DNA of 50,598 bases, from assembly GCF_000785785.1 (NCBI RefSeq), contig NZ_JRQN01000015.1, forward strand, positions 1 through 50,598, given 5' to 3'. Both the position numbers and the translations under genes were made by a program. Each line of letters opens with the position of its first letter. The stretch's first letter is position 1. The notes beneath the pieces are model-generated. The model was given only the letters and a program-made list of their open reading frames with translations, was not told where the DNA came from and made no database searches. Positions 19,692 through 28,125 of this stretch are shown here, in pieces. The DNA comes from Streptococcus uberis (GTDB lineage: Bacteria > Bacillota > Bacilli > Lactobacillales > Streptococcaceae).

Positions 19692-19883
19692 ATGAAAAAA
19701 ATAGATTTTAACGTAGTAATAGCTAAGCTAGCTACAGTTATTCCAATTGTAGTTATCATACTTAATATAGTTATTAATTTATATATGAAAAAGCCATTTA
19801 CAACAAGTGAGTATGTCTGGAGTGCTATAGGACTGGTTTTGTCTACATATTTTGGATTTTTTTGTAAAGATTTTTCAAAATAA
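19692..19883 (+). CDS. Small two-helix membrane protein, 63 aa
   Basis: Preceded by CGAGGTCAACAAAT. Two hydrophobic segments: about residues 9-31 (VIAKLATVIPIVVIILNIVINLY) and 40-57 (YVWSAIGLVLSTYFGFF). The topology recalls small holin-like proteins, but I see no lysis partner. Removing one T at the TAA stop (19881) would fuse it to 24 further codons (KITEEDQLNFKYLLG...) ending near 19959. The gene may therefore be an old frameshift of a longer protein. Confidence 0.5.
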   Translation: MKKIDFNVVIAKLATVIPIVVIILNIVINLYMKKPFTTSEYVWSAIGLVLSTYFGFFCKDFSK

Positions 19884-20055
19884 AATTACTGAGGAAGATC
19901 AATTAAATTTTAAGTATTTACTAGGGATTACAACAGTTATATCTGTTCTCAATGACTAATAAAGTTTAAATCTGTTGTGTAGACTGGCAGATTTAATTTA
20001 AGTGATCTAACTTAGAAGTAATGTTGAAATTTGAGATTTAAGAAAAAGAAAGGAG
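19884..20055. other. Upstream part of the purB leader
   Basis: Contains an AAATCTG / CAGATTT stem-loop at about 19965-19997 without a convincing T-run. AAAGAAAGGAG at 20046-20055 directly precedes the structured RNA element. No clear promoter hexamers recognised. Confidence 0.4.
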
Positions 20056-20173
20056 AGAGGGTGTTTCCGAGTAATTGAACTCGGGCTAAAAGCTTCGGAA
20101 AAAAGATAGACTGCCTTGTGTGCAAGCACACTGCGTTAGTTTCCTATTTTTCTTTTGCTTTTGAACGCCCTCT
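20056..20173 (+). ncRNA. Structured RNA element in the purB leader (copy A of a two-copy family)
   Basis: Closing stem AGAGGGTGTTT (20056-20066) with GAACGCCCTCT (20163-20173). Inside lie a hairpin CCGAGT / ACTCGG and the conserved strand AAAAAAGATAGACT facing TTAGTTTCCTATTTTTC across an apical GTGTGC / GCACAC hairpin. The 41-base block from TAATTGAAC to the ACT of GATAGACT aligns without gaps, at about 80% identity, with the element at 42816-42925. The layout recalls the asd RNA motif of lactic acid bacteria, an identification I cannot confirm. Confidence 0.65.
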
Positions 20174-20185
20174 GTATCATAAATT

Positions 20186-21478
20186 ATGCTAGATCGTTAT
20201 TCACGCCCTGAGATGGCGGAAATTTGGAGTGAAGAAAATAAGTACCGTGCTTGGTTAGAGGTTGAGATTTTGGCCGATGAAGCTTGGGCTGAGTTGGGTG
20301 AGATTCCTAAGGAGGATGTGGCTAAGATTCGTGCTAATGCCGATTTTGATGTGGACCGCATTCTTGAAATTGAAAAAGAAACGCGTCATGATGTGGTGGC
20401 TTTCACCCGTGCTGTTTCTGAAACACTTGGTGAAGAGCGTAAGTGGGTTCACTATGGCTTGACGTCAACAGACGTTGTTGATACGGCCTATGGTTACCTT
20501 TACAAACAAGCCAACGACATTATTCGTCGTGACCTTGAAAACTTCACTAACATCGTGGCTGAAAAAGCTAAAGAGCACAAAATGACCATCATGATGGGCC
20601 GTACGCACGGTGTTCATGCTGAACCGACAACTTTTGGGCTTAAGCTGGCAACTTGGTACAGCGAAATGAAACGTAATCAAGAACGTTTTGAACATGCAGC
20701 GGCTGGCGTTGAGGCTGGGAAAATCTCTGGCGCGGTCGGCAATTTTGCCAATATCCCTCCATTTGTGGAAGAGTATGTTTGTGACAAACTTGGCATCCAC
20801 CCCCAAGAAATTTCAACTCAGGTCCTACCTCGTGACCTACATGCAGAATATTTTGCTGTGCTAGCCAGCATCGCAACTTCTATTGAACGCATGGCAACTG
20901 AAATCCGTGGTCTACAAAAATCAGAACAACGTGAAGTGGAAGAGTTCTTTGCCAAAGGGCAAAAAGGGAGCTCTGCTATGCCTCACAAACGTAACCCAAT
21001 TGGTTCAGAAAACATGACAGGTCTTGCGCGTGTGGTTCGTGGTCATATGATTACAGCCTATGAAAATGTGCCATTATGGCATGAACGTGATATCTCACAT
21101 TCATCTGCAGAACGGATTATCACACCTGATACAACAATTCTTATCAATTACATGCTTAACCGCTTTGGCAATATCGTTAAAAACTTAACTGTTTTCCCTG
21201 ATAATATGCTGCGCAATATGAATTCGACCTTTGGTCTTATTTATAGCCAACGTGTGATGTTAACCTTGATTGAAAAAGGCATGACGCGTGAACAAGCATA
21301 TGACTTGGTGCAACCAAAGACAGCTTACTCATGGGATAATCAAGTTGATTTTAAACCATTACTTGAAGCTGATGAAGAAGTAACATCACGCCTCAGTCAA
21401 GAGGAAATTGATGACCTCTTCGATCCTGTTTACTACACACAACGAGTCGATGCTATCTTTAACCGTTTAGGCTTATAA
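20186..21478 (+). CDS. purB: Adenylosuccinate lyase
   Basis: Cleaves SAICAR to AICAR and adenylosuccinate to AMP. The intact 430-residue fumarase/aspartase-fold protein has [40 protein letters not shown] with the catalytic His, and the signature [16 protein letters not shown] with the catalytic Ser loop. No Shine-Dalgarno sequence lies within 22 bases of the ATG at 20186. The nearest, AAAGGAG, sits over 100 bases upstream at the foot of the RNA element. Monocistronic, with a terminator after it. Confidence 0.96.
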   Translation: MLDRYSRPEMAEIWSEENKYRAWLEVEILADEAWAELGEIPKEDVAKIRANADFDVDRILEIEKETRHDVVAFTRAVSETLGEERKWVHYGLTSTDVVDTAYGYLYKQANDIIRRDLENFTNIVAEKAKEHKMTIMMGRTHGVHAEPTTFGLKLATWYSEMKRNQERFEHAAAGVEAGKISGAVGNFANIPPFVEEYVCDKLGIHPQEISTQVLPRDLHAEYFAVLASIATSIERMATEIRGLQKSEQREVEEFFAKGQKGSSAMPHKRNPIGSENMTGLARVVRGHMITAYENVPLWHERDISHSSAERIITPDTTILINYMLNRFGNIVKNLTVFPDNMLRNMNSTFGLIYSQRVMLTLIEKGMTREQAYDLVQPKTAYSWDNQVDFKPLLEADEEVTSRLSQEEIDDLFDPVYYTQRVDAIFNRLGL

Positions 21479-21486
21479 GCCAGTTG

Positions 21487-21509
21487 AAAAGACCTTTGGG
21501 TCTTTTTTT
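21487..21509 (+). terminator. Terminator after purB
   Basis: AAAAGACC / GGTCTTTT stem with a TTTG loop, followed by a T-run. Confidence 0.9.
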
Positions 21510-21588
21510 CTACTGTTTGTCAAGCCCATCAAGGGATTTATTTTAATAAAACAACTTTTATAATAATATTAATTTAAGATTGCAAATA

Positions 21589-21597
21589 TGTTATAAT
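21589..21597 (+). promoter_or_regulatory. Extended -10 promoter of comR
   Basis: TGTTATAAT, 28 bases ahead of the comR ATG, without a good -35 hexamer. Confidence 0.55.
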
Positions 21598-21625
21598 GAT
21601 TGAAATAAAAATTAAGGGGCCTTGA

Positions 21626-22543
21626 ATGCCAAAGATTGGAGATAAAATCAAAGCTTTTCGTCAGGAGAAGCATTTAACCAGAGAGGCAATTTGCGGTGAT
21701 GAGACAGACTTGTCTGTACGTCAGTTGGTCCGTATTGAACAAAATCAGTCTCTACCTAGTTTGGCAAAATTAGTTTTCATTTCAAAAGCATTAGATGTCA
21801 GACTAGATCAATTAGTCAATCCTAAATGTGTTACAATTCCAAGAGATTACCTTGCTTTAAAATATCAAATCATCCGAACGCCTCTTTATATGAACGGTCA
21901 GATTATGGCCATTCGGGAAGGGCAGTTTGATGCGATTTTTGAAAAATACTATGATGACTTGCCAGATGAAGAAAAATTAATTGTTGACTTTTTACAGTCC
22001 AAATTTGATGTTTACCAAAGTGGTGATGCCAGCTATGGGCGTGCTCTATTGCAAGATTACATTAGACAAATTAGTAAAAAGAATCGGTATCAGATTAATG
22101 ATATATTTTTGATTGACCTTTATCTAACTTGTGCCATAGTGAGTGGTCTTAAAGCAGAGTTTTTTGATAAGAATCTCTATTGTCGTTTCTTGTCTAAATT
22201 ATTGTTAATGGAGAAAACATTAGCGTTATCGGATTTATTTTTACTGAATAATGTCCTTTTGACGTGTGTTGATATTGGTATCAGATTGACTGATTATGAA
22301 GTTATTCAGCCGGCTTTAAAGGCAAGTTATCGTATCATGTATAAAGTCCAAGATTTTCAGCGTTTGCCAATTTATTGCATGCATGCCTGGAAAAATGCCC
22401 TTTTCTATAGAAAATCTGAAAAAAGAGGCGAAGATTACTTTCATCAGGCGCAGCTATTTGCCAAAATGGTGGGTGATAGTTTTTTAGAAGAAAAATTAAG
22501 AAAAGAGTGGTTTGAAAATTTAGCAGAAAGTAAAAAATCATGA
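21626..22543 (+). CDS. comR: ComR, Rgg-family competence pheromone receptor and activator
   Basis: RRNPP/Rgg-type regulator of 305 residues. Residues 4-62 form an XRE helix-turn-helix (IGDKIKAFRQEKHLTREAIC...LSVRQLVRIEQNQSLPSLAKLVFISKALDV). The rest is helical, as expected for the TPR-like pheromone-binding domain. In pyogenic streptococci comR sits between purB and ruvB, exactly as here, and the XIP pheromone gene follows. When bound by imported XIP, ComR activates comS and sigX transcription and so opens competence. AAGGGGCC precedes the ATG. The comS operator overlaps its stop codon. Confidence 0.93.
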   Translation: MPKIGDKIKAFRQEKHLTREAICGDETDLSVRQLVRIEQNQSLPSLAKLVFISKALDVRLDQLVNPKCVTIPRDYLALKYQIIRTPLYMNGQIMAIREGQFDAIFEKYYDDLPDEEKLIVDFLQSKFDVYQSGDASYGRALLQDYIRQISKKNRYQINDIFLIDLYLTCAIVSGLKAEFFDKNLYCRFLSKLLLMEKTLALSDLFLLNNVLLTCVDIGIRLTDYEVIQPALKASYRIMYKVQDFQRLPIYCMHAWKNALFYRKSEKRGEDYFHQAQLFAKMVGDSFLEEKLRKEWFENLAESKKS

Positions 22544-22583
22544 CATCAATGTCATGTTCAACCGTGGTATTTTGACCTATAAT
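22537..22583 (+). promoter_or_regulatory. ComR box (ECom box) and -10 of comS
   Basis: A perfect inverted repeat centred on GACA-TCAA-TGTC, with CAT / ATG arms, spans 22537-22558 and matches the ComR operator layout (GACA, 4 bases, TGTC). The -10 TATAAT is at 22578-22583, about 30 bases from the dyad centre. The operator covers the comR stop codon TGA (22541-22543). Confidence 0.85.
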
Positions 22584-22607
22584 AAACAAAAAAGAAAGGA
22601 ATACCTC

Positions 22608-22703
22608 ATGTTCAAAAAGTACAAATACCATTTTATCTTAATACTTTTAGCTATTATACCTCTCCTAGCAAAGGTTGAACACGATTGGTGGCATATCGGG
22701 TAA
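22608..22703 (+). CDS. comS: ComS, precursor of the XIP competence pheromone
   Basis: A 31-codon gene behind AGAAAGGA. The product starts MFKKYKYHF, has a hydrophobic stretch (ILILLAIIPLLA) and ends VEHDWWHIG. The double tryptophan near the C-terminus is the hallmark of XIP in the pyogenic, bovis and mutans groups (for example DWWNLG in S. pyogenes M1). The mature pheromone is likely the last seven or eight residues, EHDWWHIG. It would be exported and cleaved, re-imported by the oligopeptide permease and bound by ComR. Position after comR and the ComR box upstream strongly support the call. Confidence 0.92.
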   Translation: MFKKYKYHFILILLAIIPLLAKVEHDWWHIG

Positions 22704-22724
22704 TTATTGCCCTTTATAAATAGT

Positions 22725-22773
22725 AAAAGGTTGAAAGCTATTAACACGATACTGTTAAGGCCTTCAACCTTTT
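22725..22773. terminator. Bidirectional terminator between comS and the convergent secreted-protein gene
   Basis: AAAAGGTTGAA / TTCAACCTTTT, 11-bp stem with a long AT-rich loop. T-rich on both strands. Confidence 0.7.
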
Positions 22774-22829
22774 TATTTACTAAGTTTTTCCTTGAGAATG
22801 GCTAGTTATCTGATTGGCTAGATGATGGA

Positions 22830-23954
22830 TTAGTTTTCGTTTACATCAACATTTAGGACCCTTTTTTGATGATCCCGATAAATGTGAATAGGGGTATAGC
22901 GTTTTCCATTTTTACCCATGATGTGGTAAGGTAGTTGATTAAGCCAATTGCCTTGTTCAGTGTCTATGGCGACGGAGTTGGTTTGGATGATTTGTCCTTT
23001 ATCTTGATAACGAACAATAAAGTCAGTCATAATAGGTTTTTGAGATTCATCTATATATGGTTTAGACTGCTTACGTGGAGCAATGACAAATTGCTCATAG
23101 ATATAGTCGGTATTGTCTAATACTTTGTTATTTCCAGCTTTGTCGCTTGTGTAATGTGCTTGTCTATTTTTTGCTTCATAGAAGAAGGACTGAGGAAATT
23201 GAGGATCATATAAGTTAGCAAAATCCAGTTGATTGTGATTATTGTGGTCATAGGTGACATGACTTTTTTGTCGTTTAATAATTTCATAGTCCTGTAAATT
23301 AGCATTTGTGGTCATTAGTTCTTTGGCAAAGCTTAATAAGTCAGCTGAAGAAATTTTTTTTCCTACTGGAACAGTATCGAGGTGTGAATTGTCATATGTT
23401 GAAAAATGTCTGAGTCGACCGGTTTCAGGATCTTCAATCATAAATTCGGCAGTATAGGCTAGTTTAATCTGATGAGCTACTTCAGTTATTGTAGAGGTCT
23501 TTTCCTTTAGCAAGACATGACCTGTTAAGCTATATTTTCTTTGTTGCATGTCAGTACTTGGCAGTAAATGAATCGTAGTATTTTGTAAAGAATAAGTGTT
23601 TTTGTTTCCATCGCTCAGTAGCGAATCTGGAGTAAATCAAATGACCTCAAGGTTATGATTTAACTCGGATTCATGCAACCTATTGGAGATTGTCTCCAAT
23701 AGTGCTTTTTGACTAATCGTTTTTGCTTGATTTAAACTAAAGTCTATAAAAGGTATACTAATCTGATGGTTACTTTGATTCTCAATAATCCCGTCAACAT
23801 TGATACTAATGAAATCACCACTTGGTTCTACGGGGTGATCATTCAGCAGTCGTGAACCTGTTGTTATTGCTTTAACAGGTTTGGGTAGACTCACTACTAT
23901 AAAAAAGGATAAAAAAGCAGCAAGTAATCTCCATCTATTTTTTCTCATTTTCAT
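22830..23954 (-). pseudogene. Secreted protein of unknown function with an in-frame TGA
   Basis: A single frame from 23954 to 22830, broken only by TGA at 23637-23639 (codon 106). Residues 1-29 are a signal peptide (MKMRKNRWRLLAAFLSFFIVVSLPKPVKA). Before the stop: a stretch with PVEPSGDFISINVDG. After it: FTPDSLLSDGNKNTYSLQNTTIHLLP and then a long hydrophilic region with IVRYQDKGQIIQT and a C-terminus ending VLNVDVNEN. No family recognised. The frame remains open for 268 codons beyond TGA with unchanged composition, so this is one gene of about 374 codons with a nonsense change, not two genes. It is a substitution, unlike the indels elsewhere. Convergent with comS. Confidence 0.7.
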
Positions 23955-24108
23955 AAATCAAAATTCTTTCTAATTATTCAAGTAATATAGTATTTATCAA
24001 CTGAATCAGATAATTGTCCACCAAGGAAATATTATTATAGCATAAAATCTACATTAAATTATCTAACTGTTTATTCCGGATAGAATTTGCCTAAAACAGA
24101 TTACTTCG

Positions 24109-24117
24109 TGCTATAAT
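24109..24117 (+). promoter_or_regulatory. ruvB promoter, apparently giving a leaderless transcript
   Basis: TGCTATAAT, a perfect extended -10, ends six bases before the ruvB ATG. The expected transcript start coincides with the A of the ATG. Confidence 0.6.
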
Positions 24118-24123
24118 AGTCAC

Positions 24124-25122
24124 ATGACTAGAATTTTAGATGAAGAGTTGATGGGAGATGAGGCTCTGGTTGAGCGCACTCTACGTCCTCAATATTTACG
24201 AGAGTATATTGGTCAAGATAAAGTTAAAGACCAACTGATGATTTTTATTGAAGCAGCAAAAATGCGTGATGAGTCTTTAGATCACGTCCTTTTGTTTGGC
24301 CCTCCAGGACTTGGGAAAACGACTATGGCATTTGTTATAGCTAATGAGCTAGGAGTTAATCTTAAGCAAACCTCTGGTCCGGCTATTGAAAAGGCAGGGG
24401 ACTTGGTTGCAGTCTTAAATGATTTGGAGCCGGGAGATGTCCTCTTTATTGATGAAATTCATAGAATGCCTATGGTTGTCGAAGAAGTTCTTTATAGTGC
24501 GATGGAAGATTTTTATATTGATATTATGATTGGTTCTAGTGATACTAGTCGTAGTGTTCATCTGGATTTGCCACCTTTTACACTAATTGGAGCAACAACT
24601 CGCGCTGGCATGTTATCTAATCCGCTAAGAGCTCGTTTTGGCATAACTGGCCATATGGAGTATTATCAAGTAGATGATTTAACAGAGATTGTCGAGCGTA
24701 CCGCGGATATCTTTGAAATGGAAATTGTTCATGAAGCAGCTTCAGAGTTGGCACGTCGAAGTAGAGGGACACCTCGTATCGCTAATCGTTTATTAAAGCG
24801 TGTGCGAGACTATGCTCAAATTATGGGAAATGGTGTGATTACAGCTACAATTACTGATAAAGCCCTTGAAATGTTAGATGTTGATCATGAAGGATTGGAC
24901 TACGTCGATCAGAAGATTTTGCGTACAATGATTGAAATGTACAATGGTGGTCCAGTTGGCCTTGGGACTCTGTCAGTAAATATTGCTGAGGAGAGAGACA
25001 CAGTAGAAGATATGTATGAACCTTATCTCATTCAAAAAGGCTTTATTATGCGGACAAGGACTGGACGTGTTGCGACACAGAAAGCTTATCATCATTTAAA
25101 TTATCCCTATTTAGAAAAATAA
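24124..25122 (+). CDS. ruvB: Holliday junction branch migration ATPase RuvB
   Basis: AAA+ motor that drives branch migration with RuvA. 332 residues with [10 protein letters not shown], Walker [10 protein letters not shown] (59-67), Walker B LFIDEIH (Asp110-Glu111), sensor [18 protein letters not shown] with the arginine finger, and the C-terminal winged helix ([10 protein letters not shown]...GPVGLGTLS...[13 protein letters not shown]). No ribosome binding site precedes the ATG, which sits seven bases after TATAAT. ruvA is not adjacent. Downstream lies a terminator. Confidence 0.97.
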   Translation: MTRILDEELMGDEALVERTLRPQYLREYIGQDKVKDQLMIFIEAAKMRDESLDHVLLFGPPGLGKTTMAFVIANELGVNLKQTSGPAIEKAGDLVAVLNDLEPGDVLFIDEIHRMPMVVEEVLYSAMEDFYIDIMIGSSDTSRSVHLDLPPFTLIGATTRAGMLSNPLRARFGITGHMEYYQVDDLTEIVERTADIFEMEIVHEAASELARRSRGTPRIANRLLKRVRDYAQIMGNGVITATITDKALEMLDVDHEGLDYVDQKILRTMIEMYNGGPVGLGTLSVNIAEERDTVEDMYEPYLIQKGFIMRTRTGRVATQKAYHHLNYPYLEK

Positions 25123-25150
25123 AAGTCTCGGCTAGATTGCTGAGACTTTT
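25122..25150 (+). terminator. Terminator after ruvB
   Basis: AAAGTCTCGGC / GCTGAGACTTT stem (one G-U pair, 6-nt loop) ending in TTTTT. Confidence 0.85.
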
Positions 25151-25338
25151 TGAGAGAGTTATACCGATTGAAGCGTGGTCAAAGTCGGGATGGAGAAAGA
25201 ATAGCTAAATTGTCTTAAATTTTTTGAAAAATGCAACTGATATTATTTAGTATTATAGTTGTATTAACAGTAAAAAATCGGTATGATTTTGTAAAGAAAT
25301 TCTAATATTTTGATATAATAAAATGAGGGGAGTTTACC

Positions 25339-25764
25339 ATGAAAAAAGTATGTTTTGTTTGTTTAGGTAATATTTGTCGTTCAACTATGGCTGAGTTTGT
25401 TATGAAATCTCTTGTTGATGAATCATCTATTTATGTTGAAAGCAGAGGGACATCAAATTGGGAACATGGGAATCCTATTCATAGAGGAACGCAAAAGATT
25501 TTAACAAAATATCAAATTGATTATGATAAAAACAAAAGTTCTCAACAAATTACAGAACGTGACTTATCTGAATTTGATTACATCATTGGGATGGATTTTC
25601 AGAATGTAGATGATTTACGGGCGCTCTCTGGTGGCAAGTGGGATGAGAAAATTCACCTATTTATTACAGGTGGCGTACCTGATCCTTGGTATACAGGAGA
25701 TTTTGAAGAAACCTATGATTTGGTCACAAAAGGTTGTCAAAGCTGGCTAAAAGAATTTAAGTAA
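25339..25764 (+). CDS. ptp: Low-molecular-weight protein tyrosine phosphatase
   Basis: 141 residues with the LMW-PTP active-site loop VCLGNICRS (Cys8, Arg14) at the N-terminus and the general-acid motif VPDPWYTGDFEETYDLV near the C-terminus. It dephosphorylates protein tyrosines. The partner kinase in streptococci is usually elsewhere. GAGGGGAG precedes the ATG. It forms a likely operon with the MORN-protein and acyltransferase genes (28- and -4-base spacings), an order seen in other pyogenic streptococci. Confidence 0.95.
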   Translation: MKKVCFVCLGNICRSTMAEFVMKSLVDESSIYVESRGTSNWEHGNPIHRGTQKILTKYQIDYDKNKSSQQITERDLSEFDYIIGMDFQNVDDLRALSGGKWDEKIHLFITGGVPDPWYTGDFEETYDLVTKGCQSWLKEFK

Positions 25765-25792
25765 TAAATAAAATAGTAGTGAGAAGATAGAG

Positions 25793-26194
25793 ATGGAACA
25801 AATTAAGCAATTTATTAACCAATTGAAAATTACTCGAGCTCAAGTCGAGATTTTTTCAGTTATTATCCTCTTGGTTTTAGGGCTTTCAGTTATTACAATT
25901 AATCATAAAAGTAAAACTGCCTTAACCTATAATCGGGGTCAGATTAAGTACACTGGTTATGTTATTAATCACCGGATGAATGGACAAGGGACCTTAGTTT
26001 ATGCTAATGGTGATAAGTATGTTGGTGATTTTAAACAAGGTGTATTTGAAGGCAAGGGAACTTTTACATCAAAAACAGGTTGGTCTTATAAAGGGGACTT
26101 TAAAAAAGGACAAGCTGATGGTAAAGGGACACTCATGGCAAAAAATAATAAGGTTTATAAAGGGACCTTCAAGCAGGGGATATTTCAAAAATGA
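25793..26194 (+). CDS. Membrane-anchored MORN-repeat protein
   Basis: 133 residues. One membrane anchor at about residues 19-36 (IFSVIILLVLGLSVITI) precedes at least three MORN-type repeats: YTGYVINHRMNGQGTLVYANG, YVGDFKQGVFEGKGTFTSK and YKGDFKKGQADGKGTLMAK, with a partial fourth, YKGTFKQGIF. MORN repeats bind lipids or proteins. The stop codon overlaps the acyltransferase start in ATGA, which suggests the two work together at the membrane. Function not established. Confidence 0.85.
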   Translation: MEQIKQFINQLKITRAQVEIFSVIILLVLGLSVITINHKSKTALTYNRGQIKYTGYVINHRMNGQGTLVYANGDKYVGDFKQGVFEGKGTFTSKTGWSYKGDFKKGQADGKGTLMAKNNKVYKGTFKQGIFQK

Positions 26195-27969
26195 GAATTA
26201 AATGGTTTTCTTTGATACGTGTAACTGGTTTACTACTAGTTTTACTTTATCACTTCTTTAAACATGCCTTTCCAGGAGGTTTTATAGGGGTTGATATTTT
26301 CTTTACATTTTCAGGCTATCTAATTACAGCTCTATTAATAGACGAATACTCTAAGTCTAATCAAATTGATATTATTGGTTTTTTCAGAAGACGTTTTTAT
26401 CGGATTGTTCCACCATTAGTATTAATGGTCCTAGTGACAATTCCGTTTACTTTCTTAGTCAAAACAGACTTTGTGGCAAACATTGGAAGTCAAATAGCGG
26501 CTGCTCTAGGCTTTACCACAAATTTCTATGAAATTTTAACTGGTAGTAGTTATGAAAGTCAATTTATACCCCATTTATTTGTGCATACTTGGAGTCTGGC
26601 AATTGAAGTTCATTTTTATATTATTTGGGGCCTGTTTGTCTGGTTTATGGGAAGACAAAAGTATAATGATAAGCAATTTAGAGGAATTCTTTTTGTAGCC
26701 TCGAGTAGTATTTTTGCTCTCAGCTTCCTAATAATGTTTATTAGAGCATTTTTTGTGGTTAATTTCTCATTGATTTATTTTTCAAGTATTGCCCATATTT
26801 TTCCTTTCTTTATTGGAGCAATGTTTGCGACCATTTCAGGGATTAAAGAGACAACTGTTAGATTTCAAAAAAATGTTAACTTATGGCCGCGTAAATTTGT
26901 TATCAGTTTTGTAGCTGGTGCATTTACCTTGTTATTCTTGTTAACAGTATCGCTTGACTTTAACAATATCATAACTTACTTGTTTGGCTTTGTTTTAGCT
27001 AGTTTATTTACAGCAGTTATGATTTATGCTACGCGCGTTTTAAATGATCTTACGCCGACAATCGACGAACCCTTTGTTATTACCTATATTGCTGAAATTA
27101 GTTACGGCTTGTACCTCTTCCATTGGCCTTTTTATATCATTTTCAGCCAATTGGCACCAAACTGGTTTGCTGTTATCCTGACCCTCATTTTCTCAGTTCT
27201 TTTTTCTACCTTGTCTTACTACATTATCGAACCATTAATTGTTGGCAAAAAACCAAATCTTTTTGGCTTAGATATTCCGATGGAAGGCTATACAAAATGG
27301 CTAGCTTTAACTGGCCTAGCTTTATTATTATTAATGGTAGGTCGGAGTATTGCTGCGCCAAATGTTGGCAAGTTTGAAACTGAGCTCACTGTTGGAGCTT
27401 TACAGCAAAGTCAAAATAGCTTAAACAGAACGCATACTCTTGCAGCTGGGGATGCTAATGCATTGGGCGATGTCAGCATTATCGGAGATTCTGTTGCCTT
27501 AAGATCAAGTGCCGCCTTTTCTAAAATTATGCCGACAGCACAGCTTGATGCAGCAGTAAGTAGAAACTTTAGCCAAGCTTTTGACATTTATGATAATCGC
27601 AAATCGTCTGAGACTTTATCTAAAACGATTGTTTTAGCCGTTGGTGTCAATTCTCTAGGTAATTACAAAGCGGATTTGCAAAATTTCATTCAAGATTTAC
27701 CAAAGGGGCACCGTTTAGTGATTGTCTCACCTTATAATTCGCAAAATTTAGCGCAAGTTGCTGAAGTTAGAGATTATGAGTTAAGTTTAGCTAAGAAATA
27801 TTCGTTTGTAAGTATAGCGGATTGGTATAAGGTAGCTGTTGCCACACCTGATATTTGGGATGGCACAGATGGTGTACACTATAGTGATTCTACGCCTAAA
27901 GGGGCAGATCTGTATGTAAATACTATTAAAGATGCTATTGAATATGTTGCTAAAAAAGATGCAAAATAA
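26191..27969 (+). CDS. Acyltransferase-3 / SGNH O-acetyltransferase (OatA-like)
   Basis: 592 residues. Residues 1 to about 390 form an acyltransferase-3 domain with some ten membrane helices (RVTGLLLVLLYHFFKHAFPGG, GVDIFFTFSGYLITALL, FRRRFYRIVPPL). The remainder is an extracytoplasmic SGNH domain with IIGDSVALRS (Ser nucleophile near 434), VGVN, and DGVHYSDS with the catalytic Asp/His near 560-563. This layout is that of OatA, which O-acetylates peptidoglycan MurNAc and gives lysozyme resistance. A surface polysaccharide target is possible. Coupled to the MORN gene. Confidence 0.88.
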   Translation: MRIKWFSLIRVTGLLLVLLYHFFKHAFPGGFIGVDIFFTFSGYLITALLIDEYSKSNQIDIIGFFRRRFYRIVPPLVLMVLVTIPFTFLVKTDFVANIGSQIAAALGFTTNFYEILTGSSYESQFIPHLFVHTWSLAIEVHFYIIWGLFVWFMGRQKYNDKQFRGILFVASSSIFALSFLIMFIRAFFVVNFSLIYFSSIAHIFPFFIGAMFATISGIKETTVRFQKNVNLWPRKFVISFVAGAFTLLFLLTVSLDFNNIITYLFGFVLASLFTAVMIYATRVLNDLTPTIDEPFVITYIAEISYGLYLFHWPFYIIFSQLAPNWFAVILTLIFSVLFSTLSYYIIEPLIVGKKPNLFGLDIPMEGYTKWLALTGLALLLLMVGRSIAAPNVGKFETELTVGALQQSQNSLNRTHTLAAGDANALGDVSIIGDSVALRSSAAFSKIMPTAQLDAAVSRNFSQAFDIYDNRKSSETLSKTIVLAVGVNSLGNYKADLQNFIQDLPKGHRLVIVSPYNSQNLAQVAEVRDYELSLAKKYSFVSIADWYKVAVATPDIWDGTDGVHYSDSTPKGADLYVNTIKDAIEYVAKKDAK

Positions 27970-27990
27970 GGCCTGAAAAGGTCTTTTTTC
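27968..27990 (+). terminator. Weak terminator after the acyltransferase
   Basis: AAGGCCT-GAAA-AGGTCTT followed by six T, just past the stop codon. Confidence 0.6.
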
Positions 27991-28028
27991 TATAGTCAAA
28001 AAACTTTGAAAAAAACTTCACAAATTTA

Positions 28029-28046
28029 TTGTGAAACTATTTACAA
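28029..28046 (+). promoter_or_regulatory. Rex operator 1 upstream of adhE
   Basis: TTGTGAAACTATTTACAA, a near-palindrome close to the Rex consensus TTGTGAAATATTTCACAA. It covers the -35 region of the adhE promoter. Rex represses when NADH/NAD+ is low. Function inferred from the site. Confidence 0.7.
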
Positions 28047-28058
28047 ACTCAAAAAATG

Positions 28059-28067
28059 TGCTATAAT
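28059..28067 (+). promoter_or_regulatory. adhE extended -10
   Basis: TGCTATAAT, between two Rex-like sites. The -35 region (TTTACA, 28040-28045) lies inside Rex site 1. Confidence 0.65.
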
Positions 28068-28083
28068 AATTTTGTAAACAAAT

Positions 28084-28101
28084 TTGTGAAACTTTTAACA
28101 A
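28084..28101 (+). promoter_or_regulatory. Rex operator 2 upstream of adhE
   Basis: TTGTGAAACTTTTAACAA, a second Rex-like near-palindrome just downstream of the transcript start. Together with site 1 it brackets the -10 element. Confidence 0.55.
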
Positions 28102-28125
28102 ATAAAAGTTCTAGAGGAGAATAGA

